Assembly: GCA_946478995.1 (NCBI GenBank)
Contig: CAMLDK010000056.1
Span: forward strand, 1-5,860
Origin: an uncultured Candidatus Saccharibacteria bacterium
GTDB taxonomy: Bacteria > Patescibacteria > Saccharimonadia > Saccharimonadales > 2-12-FULL-41-12
Direction of reading: 5' to 3'
DNA: 5,860 bases
A program made the translations under genes and the position numbers. This document shows, piece after piece, positions 1 through 5,335 of this stretch (positions are counted from its first letter, which is position 1; every line of letters begins with the position of its first letter). The notes below the pieces were generated by a model. That model was not told the DNA's origin. It saw nothing but the letters and a program-made list of their open reading frames with translations, and did no database searches.

Positions 1-737
1 TGGTAAGCATCGATTAAATGCACCAGTAATTTCGTCCTCTCTACATGTCTGAGAAATTCATCGCCTAAGCCCTTGCCCTGGCTGGCTCCTTCTATAAGGC
101 CCGGGATATCTGCAAATAATACGGTGGTGCTTTCATCAATATCCACTACTCCAAGGTTTGGCTGAAGCGTGGTAAACGGATAATCGGCGATTTCCGGCCG
201 GGCATTGCTGGTAGTTGATAAAAAAGTGGATTTGCCGGCATTCGGCAAACCGACCAGCCCGACATCGGCTATAAGCTTCAGCTCAAGCACCGCCTCGAAT
301 TCTTCGCCCGGTTCGCCCAGCTCGCGAACCCGCGGCGCCTGGCGCGTACTGCTGGTAAAATGTGCGTTGCCGAAACCGCCTTTGCCCCCTTTGGCTACCA
401 ATATTTCCTGGCCGTCTTGTATAAGGTCGGCGATCGTCTGGCCGTTAACCGATATGACCGTACCGACAGGAAGGTCTATATACAAAGCGTTGCCGCTCCT
501 GCCATGTTTTTTTCGCTTGCCGCCGTCTTTTCCGGGAGAGGCAGCTATATCTTTCTTATAGCGGTATTTAGCTAAGGTATTCTGATTATTGCTGGCCCGG
601 GCTATGATGCTGCCGCCGTCGCCGCCGTCGCCGCCGTCGGGGCCGCCGCGGTCTATAAATTTCTCATGACGGAAACTTACTATACCGTCGCCGCCCTTGC
701 CGGCTTTTAATTTAACTGAGACTTTGTCTACGAACAT
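1..737 (-). CDS. obg: GTPase Obg/CgtA, N-terminal 245 residues (cut by window edge)
   Basis: Obg is an essential GTPase that binds the 50S subunit late in ribosome assembly. The translation begins MFVDKVSVKLKAGKGGDG. Residues 1-156 form the glycine-rich Obg fold, with the hallmark GGPDGGDGG at 31-39 and GGKGGFGNAHF at 117-127. The GTPase domain follows: G1/P-loop GLPNAGKS (163-170), G2 in PFTT (187-190) and G3 DIPG (210-213) within DIPGLIEGAS. The G4 (NKxD) and G5 motifs and any C-terminal domain lie beyond the window edge, so this is a cut, not a truncated gene. The ATG is the family-standard start. No good ribosome binding site precedes it: the nearest AAGG is 17 bases upstream. The gene sits 52 bases after the LysM-CHAP stop, with no terminator hairpin or convincing promoter between them, so readthrough from that gene is likely. 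AUA supplies 10 of 16 isoleucine codons. Confidence 0.98.
   Translation of the reverse strand, partial: MFVDKVSVKLKAGKGGDGIVSFRHEKFIDRGGPDGGDGGDGGSIIARASNNQNTLAKYRYKKDIAASPGKDGGKRKKHGRSGNALYIDLPVGTVISVNGQTIADLIQDGQEILVAKGGKGGFGNAHFTSSTRQAPRVRELGEPGEEFEAVLELKLIADVGLVGLPNAGKSTFLSTTSNARPEIADYPFTTLQPNLGVVDIDESTTVLFADIPGLIEGASQGKGLGDEFLRHVERTKLLVHLIDAY
612..638. repeat. Three perfect 9-bp tandem repeats inside obg
   Basis: The unit gccgccgtc occurs three times without change at 612-620, 621-629 and 630-638. On the coding strand it encodes the Asp-Gly-Gly steps of the Obg fold (residues 34-42). The period is a multiple of three, so gain or loss of a unit would preserve frame. Glycine-rich loops are normal in Obg, but the exact nucleotide identity makes this a possible replication-slippage site. 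Confidence 0.8.
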
Positions 738-789
738 ATATATTTAATAGCTTACCTTAAACAGTCCACGGTATACAGAGAAGGTTGAT

Positions 790-1965
790 TTAGCGGCGAT
801 ATATGAAGCGTTGGAAGTCCTGATGCGCAGGTACCCAGCCACTCCTGCCGACCGAGTTGAATCCGGCCAGACCGTTCATATCGGAATACTGAATCTGTAA
901 CTGTCCTCTATGCATCCTTACGTCCTCAACTATACCTACGTGTCCTGCGCCGCCATCCCGCTGAGCGATAGAACCGACCCGCGGGATCATACTTACCGAC
1001 CAGCCCGGAGTTAATGCAGCATAATCATCCCAGGTACTGGCATTGCCCCAGCCTCCTGGAGCACCGCTTCTGGCTGAAGCGTAATACGTGCACCAGCCGT
1101 AAGCGTAATTATTACCGCCGTAAATCGGCGTAAAGCCGAAGGAGAAACTATTGACCGAGCCATAGGAGGGCGAGTTATTAGCGCGGCTATTATCGCCACT
1201 TTGTTCTTGCTGGACTACGGCATCCGGGATAATTATATATTCGCCGACTTTGAACTTATTGGTTAATTCGGCATCATTAATAGAGACTAAAGTCTGCTTA
1301 TCAATCTCGAACCTGTTAGCTATAGATTCGGGCGTATCGCCTGAAGACACTTGATAGACCAATCCGTTCACCGGACTTATAAGCAGCTCCACGCCTACGG
1401 CGACATTATTTCCATCCAGATTGTTAGAATTCCTGATGGTAGCAGGTGTGATTCCGAACTTTTCAGCTATGCCTTTAACCGTGTCGCCTTTTTGAGTCTT
1501 ATATTCGATGATGTCTTGCTTTGATTTCAGCCCTTCGGACACGATCTGAGGCTTAGCAACAACCTTCTCATCGGCGGCGGCTACGGCCAAGCTTGCATTT
1601 ATGGTATCGGCTTTATTCTGTACGGAGTTAGCTTCCGGCAATGCCGTGACCTTGGCTACGTTCAAGGCGATATCGGCAGAAGAAAGTTCATCAAGCGGAC
1701 CTACGGCCTCTTCCCCCGCGGATGCCGCCAATATACTCGGCGATGCAGACTGGACCGGCTGGGAGGACTGAGCCTTGCTGGTACTTACCAAAACAGCCAC
1801 GCCAATAAAAATAGCTATGTTAGCAGCCATTATGCCTGCTTTAACATAGTGTCTTTTGAAAGCCTGAGAAAACCGGGTGGGATTTTCTATTTTGGCTTGT
1901 CTGTTTTGTCTTGTAGTCGCGACAGTAGCTAACTTAGTCCCTGTTACGCTGATTGAGTTACGAAT
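790..1965 (-). CDS. Membrane-anchored LysM-LysM-CHAP cell-wall hydrolase, probable ATT start
   Basis: This is a predicted peptidoglycan amidase or endopeptidase tethered outside the membrane. I place the start at ATT 1965 (391 residues). The first in-frame ATG is at 1830 (346 residues), and no ATG, GTG or TTG lies in frame between it and the TAG at 1977-1975. In 391-residue numbering, residues 1-42 are basic (nine Lys/Arg, one acidic residue). Residues 43-62 are a hydrophobic membrane segment. Residues 63-153 are an Ala/Ser-rich linker. LysM1 is about 154-198 (KGDTVKGIAEKFGI) and LysM2 about 203-248 (SGDTPESIANRFEI). CHAP spans about 281-391, with probable nucleophile Cys292 (YGWCTYY), His342 (GHVGIVE) and a polar third residue in SDMNG. 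LysM binds glycan; CHAP domains cleave stem-peptide or amide bonds. The membrane segment has no clear signal-peptidase site, so I infer a signal anchor. It has its own promoter and long leader. Domain calls are firm; the exact substrate and the start are less so. Confidence 0.94.
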   Translation of the reverse strand: MRNSISVTGTKLATVATTRQNRQAKIENPTRFSQAFKRHYVKAGIMAANIAIFIGVAVLVSTSKAQSSQPVQSASPSILAASAGEEAVGPLDELSSADIALNVAKVTALPEANSVQNKADTINASLAVAAADEKVVAKPQIVSEGLKSKQDIIEYKTQKGDTVKGIAEKFGITPATIRNSNNLDGNNVAVGVELLISPVNGLVYQVSSGDTPESIANRFEIDKQTLVSINDAELTNKFKVGEYIIIPDAVVQQEQSGDNSRANNSPSYGSVNSFSFGFTPIYGGNNYAYGWCTYYASARSGAPGGWGNASTWDDYAALTPGWSVSMIPRVGSIAQRDGGAGHVGIVEDVRMHRGQLQIQYSDMNGLAGFNSVGRSGWVPAHQDFQRFIYRR

Positions 1966-1976
1966 ACAAATCTCCT
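1963..1976 (-). promoter_or_regulatory. AGGAG ribosome binding site and ATT start codon of the LysM-CHAP gene
   Basis: On the minus strand AGGAG occupies 1976-1972, followed by a 6-base spacer (ATTTGT) and ATT at 1965-1963. This spacing is ideal. The in-frame codons from there to the ATG at 1830 contain no stop and no canonical start, and encode a basic segment that fits a membrane anchor's cytoplasmic side. The ATG at 1830 has only a weak AGG upstream and would leave no positive charge before the membrane helix. ATT starts are rare but known, for example in E. coli infC. The next upstream ATT, at 1971, lies too close to the AGGAG. Confidence 0.6.
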
Positions 1977-1977
1977 A

Positions 1978-1995
1978 GTATCTTCGTTCTGATAC
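1978..1995 (-). repeat. Short hairpin touching the ribosome binding site
   Basis: GTATC (1995-1991) and GATAC (1982-1978) form a perfect 5-bp stem with an 8-base loop, extendable by one G-U pair. The stem ends 1 base before the AGGAG at 1976-1972. It could influence ribosome access, but five mostly A-U pairs are weak and could arise by chance. Confidence 0.35.
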
Positions 1996-2000
1996 CTGTA

Positions 2001-2078
2001 TTGCTTACTTAGTTTATGTTGTTTTTACAAGATTAACGACCTATCTTGTTTTTTTATGGTTATTTTTAAAGTAAGCAA
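2001..2078. repeat. 10-bp perfect inverted repeat with 58-base spacer
   Basis: TTGCTTACTT at 2001-2010 is the exact reverse complement of AAGTAAGCAA at 2069-2078. The match ends at A/A mismatches on both sides. The spacer holds a second, nested inverted repeat (2027-2049), so the leader RNA could fold as a hairpin carried on a closing stem. The arms could instead be paired protein-binding sites. Confidence 0.6.
2027..2055 (+). terminator. Terminator-like hairpin plus T tract, reading on the plus strand
   Basis: ACAAGAT (2027-2033) and ATCTTGT (2043-2049) form a perfect 7-bp stem around a 9-base loop. On the plus strand a run of T follows immediately (2049-2055). The stem is AT-rich with two G-C pairs, so it would be a weak intrinsic terminator. 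It faces the wrong way for every gene in the window; on the minus strand the stem is followed by A residues. It may simply be part of the leader fold. Confidence 0.28.
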
Positions 2079-2134
2079 AAAAGTAGAGGATATTTAACAA
2101 TTAACACTTATATATCGACCCTACCTCACGAATG

Positions 2135-2163
2135 ATTCTAAACAAGTTGCTGACAAAAATCAA
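2135..2163 (-). promoter_or_regulatory. Sigma-70-type promoter for the LysM-CHAP gene
   Basis: On the minus strand the -35 box TTGATT (2163-2158, four of six matches to TTGACA) and the -10 box TAGAAT (2140-2135, five of six matches to TATAAT) are separated by exactly 17 bases. Transcription should begin near 2128. It lies in the AT-rich gap after mltG and is the best promoter match I found in this gap, making the LysM-CHAP gene (and perhaps obg) a separate unit. Confidence 0.6.
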
Positions 2164-2168
2164 GAGTT

Positions 2169-2200
2169 TTTATGCTTAAAAATATCGCAAAAGGCATAAA
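2169..2200. repeat. Inverted repeat just after mltG, weak terminator candidate
   Basis: TTTATGC (2169-2175) and GCATAAA (2194-2200) form a perfect 7-bp stem with an 18-base loop, starting 10 bases after the mltG stop. The position suits the end of the upstream operon. However, on the minus strand the stem is followed by AAACTC, not a T tract, so it is not a standard intrinsic terminator. It ends only a few bases before the -35 box of the next promoter. Confidence 0.25.
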
Positions 2201-2210
2201 TCATCACCGG

Positions 2211-3269
2211 TTAATTAGTTTGGTTACATAATTTAGTGCAATATTTGCGGGTAAGTTCTTCGTGCTCCTCCAAAGTTTTGGAGAAATGCGTGACGCCGTC
2301 ATCGCCTGCTACGAAGTACAGCCAATCAGTCTGAGCGGGGAAAGCCACAGCCTCGATTGAACTTGCGGAGACATTGCCGATCGGGCCGGGCGGCAACCCC
2401 TTGTGCAGCCGGGTGTTATAAGGGCTGTCATAGCCGACTGAAGGCGGCTTGCCGTTTACTATAGATCCGTAAAAAGCTGTCGGGTCGGCTCCTAACGGCA
2501 TTCCTTCCTTGTAGCGTTTTATAAAAACCTGGGCGACTATGGGCCGGTCGGTCTCGATCCCGACTTCTTGCTCGACTATTGAAGCTAAGATTATGGCTTG
2601 ATGCAGGCTAAGCCCCTGTTTGGAGAAGCCTTCGCGTATCTCAGGCGTGAGGTAGCGGTTCATTTCATCCAAAGATTTTTTAATTATTTCGTTTGCCGAG
2701 GTTTCACTTACCTTTTGGAAGCTTTCAGGATATAGATAGCCCTCCAGGCTTGCCCCTTTCGGCAGGTCGGTAAGGGCAGGATGCGATCTGTATTGATCAG
2801 GCTCTAAAGCCTTATCTACGTCCTTTTCAGAGAAGCCGTCTTTGATGAGTCCGGCCCTGATCTGGTCAAGTCTCTTCCCCGGGAGTATGGTCACCAGATC
2901 CGTAGCCACCTCGGCGTTGACGATCTTATCGACAATCTGTTGGACCGATTGTGAAGGCATGAGGATGTACGTACCGGCCTTGAGCTCGTCTCGCAGGTTA
3001 TTGCTCCTGACATACCACTCAAAGGCCTGGCCGCTTCTTATGACTTTCTTATTTTCCAGCTCGTCTGCTATATCGCCGAGAGTGCTGCCGGGATCCACGG
3101 TAACGATAATCGCCGTGTTATCAGAACTGTTCAAAGGTTTTAAGTTATCGGTATATGCTTTTCGGACCAATCCGGCTACGGCTACAAGGACCAGTATCAT
3201 AACTATGAAAACTAATAAGGCTATTTTCTGCCGTCGCCCGTAGAGCTTTTTCCTGCTTGAGTATTTCAC
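2211..3269 (-). CDS. mltG: Endolytic murein transglycosylase MltG (YceG-like), GTG start
   Basis: MltG is an inner-membrane lytic transglycosylase that cleaves nascent glycan strands and sets their length. At 352 residues it is close to the family's usual size. A short basic N-terminus (residues 1-15) precedes a single membrane helix (about 17-38), then a LysM-like subdomain (about 53-120) and the YceG catalytic domain. The key motif ILASIVEQEVG contains Glu233, equivalent to the catalytic Glu of E. coli MltG (ASIVEKE). Family motifs PLGADPTAFYG (258-268) and YNTRLHKGLPPGPIGN (284-299) follow. The C-terminus carries two cysteines (344 and 348). The start is GTG, overlapping the ruvX stop as GTGA, with a strong GGAGG (3281-3277) seven bases upstream inside ruvX. 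The ruvX-mltG pairing fits coupled expression; several bacteria keep these genes adjacent. Confidence 0.97.
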   Translation of the reverse strand: MKYSSRKKLYGRRQKIALLVFIVMILVLVAVAGLVRKAYTDNLKPLNSSDNTAIIVTVDPGSTLGDIADELENKKVIRSGQAFEWYVRSNNLRDELKAGTYILMPSQSVQQIVDKIVNAEVATDLVTILPGKRLDQIRAGLIKDGFSEKDVDKALEPDQYRSHPALTDLPKGASLEGYLYPESFQKVSETSANEIIKKSLDEMNRYLTPEIREGFSKQGLSLHQAIILASIVEQEVGIETDRPIVAQVFIKRYKEGMPLGADPTAFYGSIVNGKPPSVGYDSPYNTRLHKGLPPGPIGNVSASSIEAVAFPAQTDWLYFVAGDDGVTHFSKTLEEHEELTRKYCTKLCNQTN

Positions 3270-3667
3270 TTATTTGCCTCCAGATATTCTTCCAGTATAA
3301 AGCACGCCGCAACAGAATCTAAGTAGCCGGACGGGTCTTTCTTGTAGGTCGAATCCTTGACTCTTTCGGTGCTGAGGCTTTCATCGGCAAACGTTATCGG
3401 CGTTTTTGTCTTTTTAGCGAGCTCGGCGGCAAACCGGCGCGAAAATCCGCTTTGGGCTGTCTCCTGACCGGACATGTTGCGCGGCAGCCCGACTATTATT
3501 TTTTCTACGTTTTCCTGCTTAGCTATTTCAATGATACGCCGGTAGATACTGTCGTCATTGATCAAGATATCCAGCGGTCTTGGCAATTTGGCCACGCTGC
3601 TTGCTATTGCCAAGCCAATTCGTCTCTCGCCTACGTCCAATGCCAGGTAATTCTTAGGTTCACTCAT
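3266..3667 (-). CDS. ruvX: RuvX/YqgF-family RNase H-fold nuclease
   Basis: This cytoplasmic 133-residue protein has the normal family length. YqgF in E. coli matures the 5' end of 16S rRNA; the family is also annotated as a putative Holliday junction resolvase. The first strand LALDVGERRIGLAIA (8-22) carries the expected catalytic Asp11. VGLPRNMSGQET (59-70) is the conserved central motif. FADESLSTERV (93-103) holds the acidic residue of the DExLST motif, and YLDSVAACFILEEYL (115-129) supplies the last Asp (117). The ATG directly follows the TAG of the upstream gene with no gap and has no obvious ribosome binding site, so translation probably depends on the ribosome ending the upstream gene. 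It ends in TGA, shared with the mltG GTG. The product is well recognised; which activity dominates here cannot be seen. Confidence 0.96.
   Translation of the reverse strand: MSEPKNYLALDVGERRIGLAIASSVAKLPRPLDILINDDSIYRRIIEIAKQENVEKIIVGLPRNMSGQETAQSGFSRRFAAELAKKTKTPITFADESLSTERVKDSTYKKDPSGYLDSVAACFILEEYLEANK
3267..3281 (-). promoter_or_regulatory. Strong ribosome binding site deciding the GTG start of mltG
   Basis: GGAGG at 3281-3277 is followed by a 7-base spacer and GTG at 3269-3267. The site lies inside the final codons of ruvX, and the GTG shares bases with the ruvX TGA. This fixes the mltG start despite the non-ATG codon. Confidence 0.85.
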
Positions 3668-5335
3668 CTATTGCGGGATTGATTGGCCATCGGCCTGCTG
3701 AACAATAAATTCAACTTTATCTGCCTTTGGAACTTTAGTCACCCAGAATGGACTTATATCTACCTGGGCATCGCTGAATCCGGAGATACCGTTCAATATA
3801 CTTTCCGCTTCGCCGTCTTTCTTGCCCTCTATCTGAGTTTTTATAGCGTTCTCATCCACATCCGGCCCTACTACTACCGTAGTCTCGATGGTTACTACCG
3901 CGGAATCATCCGATTCGCTCAATATTCTGAAGTTCGCAGCATTAAGGCCGTCGCTCAGTATGGATTGGTCCGTGCCGCCTTCCTGTTGATTTTTAACCTC
4001 TTCTTCAATAGCTTTCTTGATGTCTTCAGTATTAATCCCCAGCATTTTATACGTCGTAGCCGACTTGACGGTGACTTCATCAGCCTCGGAGCCTACGCCT
4101 GGATTAACATCATACTTTGCATCACCGGCATCAAAAGAATCTTCAACCGCGGTGAATCCGCTTTGGGACAGCTTTTGTTCTATTTCATCCTGGGCTGTAT
4201 TCTGCTTGCTGTTCAGGCGCTCCTTGGCCTTTTTCACATCAACATCCGCTACTACTTTCACTGTTTTGTCAGTACCACCGCTCATATCTGAGCCCTGGCC
4301 ATTAATGCCGTTATATCCATTCACACCATAACTACGGGCCGATAGGTTGTATTTCTCACCAGGCTCTTGGGCTATGACAGTAACACTTTCTGAGCCAGAC
4401 GCAGAGACACAATTTCCGCCGCCGTCAAAAAGGCTTGGTCCTAAAGTAACGGATTTGCTCGTAATAAATGTAGCGTCTCCTGAGCTGACGCCGGTTCCTT
4501 TGGGGATAGTGACATTTCCTGTTTTACTACTACAGTTCTGTAAAGTTACCTTGCCTGAGGCTTTATTGCCCGTGTTTTTTTCGCCGCTGGCGGCAACCGT
4601 TTCGCTGTCTTCTTTTTCAAGCTCCGAGGTTGTCGCCCGCACTACTTTGTCGGCCGGGTTGGCCTCAGCATCTTCTGTTTTATTAGCTCTTAATTCAATA
4701 TTGATAGGCAGGTCCTTGGTATTGGCCCGGACGGTAACTTGAGCGCTCGGAGCAAAAGCGATAGCCCATACCAAAAACGCGATAAGGGCGACGAGGGCAG
4801 CCCCGCCCAAGATCAATCTTTTACGGAATCTGCTGAAACTTGGGACTTTCAGTTTGCTCCCGGATGATTTGGCAGCCTTCTCGGCGGCAGGAGCCTTGGG
4901 CTTGGTATTGTCTATTTCAATCCCTTCGGAGCCGTCGTCGGCAAACTTTGCCTCCGGCGCCAGCTGGGAAACCGGTGTTTCAGGATCAATCGAGACATCT
5001 TCCGCATCAGCCTGGGGCGAAGCTGGCGGCACCGCTCCGGACTTCGGAGAAGGCGGTATATAAGGCTTTGAGGTAAGGTTGGATGCTACAAATACGCCGA
5101 CCGCGCCGGCAAGGGGTAAAATCCTGCTTTCAGAGGTTATAAGGACAAGTTTCTTGCCAGCCTGCTCGGCCGAGCGTTTAAGAAGCTTCATATTGACCAC
5201 GGATTGCATCACGCTGGCCCGCTTAGGCAAAACTAAGGCGACTATATCTTTGGAACTGTTTTGAACCTTGCTGACAATGCCGGTTATTTCTTCTTCGACA
5301 TCTATATAAATCGTATCTTTTGTTTTATCGCTCAT
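3668..5335 (-). CDS. Bitopic membrane protein with baseplate-J-like external region
   Basis: This 555-residue protein appears to span the membrane once. Residues 1-95 form a compact cytoplasmic domain with alternating strands and helices (IVALVLPKRASVMQSVVN, then KKLVLITSESR). Residues 95-165 are a Pro/Ala/acidic linker. RFRKR (169-173) precedes a membrane helix (about 174-194). The rest is external and strand-rich. Residues 255-335 resemble the baseplate J/gp47 pattern (KVTLQN, VTIPKGTGVSSGDATFIT, VTVIAQEPGEKYN). The C-terminus contains VDISPFWVTKVP (525-536), which I recall from similar CPR proteins. Cys268 and Cys309 could form a disulfide. The ATG overlaps the upstream stop as ATGA, and AGGA lies 10 bases upstream. 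The function is unknown; coupling to the upstream actin-fold gene suggests a shared complex. The J-like assignment comes from pattern recognition and is moderately secure. Confidence 0.82.
   Translation of the reverse strand: MSDKTKDTIYIDVEEEITGIVSKVQNSSKDIVALVLPKRASVMQSVVNMKLLKRSAEQAGKKLVLITSESRILPLAGAVGVFVASNLTSKPYIPPSPKSGAVPPASPQADAEDVSIDPETPVSQLAPEAKFADDGSEGIEIDNTKPKAPAAEKAAKSSGSKLKVPSFSRFRKRLILGGAALVALIAFLVWAIAFAPSAQVTVRANTKDLPINIELRANKTEDAEANPADKVVRATTSELEKEDSETVAASGEKNTGNKASGKVTLQNCSSKTGNVTIPKGTGVSSGDATFITSKSVTLGPSLFDGGGNCVSASGSESVTVIAQEPGEKYNLSARSYGVNGYNGINGQGSDMSGGTDKTVKVVADVDVKKAKERLNSKQNTAQDEIEQKLSQSGFTAVEDSFDAGDAKYDVNPGVGSEADEVTVKSATTYKMLGINTEDIKKAIEEEVKNQQEGGTDQSILSDGLNAANFRILSESDDSAVVTIETTVVVGPDVDENAIKTQIEGKKDGEAESILNGISGFSDAQVDISPFWVTKVPKADKVEFIVQQADGQSIPQ

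Larger units (their letters stand above)
1966..2128 (-). promoter_or_regulatory. Long, inverted-repeat-rich 5' leader of the LysM-CHAP gene
   Basis: About 163 bases separate the predicted transcription start (near 2128) from the ATT start. No gene is supported here. In transcript order, AGGTAG (2126-2121) can pair with CTACTT (2086-2081), including one G-U pair. TTGCTTACTT (2078-2069) pairs perfectly with 2010-2001. ACAAGAT (2049-2043) pairs perfectly with 2033-2027 inside that loop. GTATC (1995-1991) pairs with GATAC (1982-1978), next to the ribosome binding site. A direct repeat TTAACA on the plus strand (2094-2099, 2101-2106) lies just inside the transcribed region. No known riboswitch consensus was recognised; a regulatory function is inferred. 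Confidence 0.42.

Noticed and set aside
205..575. Plus-strand open frames of 118 and 71 codons opposite obg
   Set aside because: The minus strand encodes an unmistakable Obg across the whole region; these are shadows of its GC-rich codons.
738..789. Separate promoter for obg (TGGACT and downstream TA-rich boxes)
   Set aside because: The boxes match poorly and spacing is 15 bases or less; readthrough from the LysM-CHAP gene is simpler.
1011..1199. 62-codon minus-strand frame inside the LysM-CHAP gene
   Set aside because: It is out of frame with the CHAP domain, which is intact in the main frame.
1966..2128. c-di-AMP (ydaO-type) riboswitch ahead of the wall hydrolase
   Set aside because: Gene context suits it, but the conserved GGGUGAA-type sequence blocks and overall layout were not found by eye.
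2160..2204. 14-residue minus-strand frame between mltG and the promoter
   Set aside because: No ribosome binding site, it overlaps the -35 region, and it would not be transcribed from the predicted promoter.
3683..4291. 202-codon open frame on the plus strand
   Set aside because: It lies fully antisense to the baseplate-J-like gene and has no recognisable domain or ribosome binding site; the opposite frame gives a coherent protein with overlapping neighbours.
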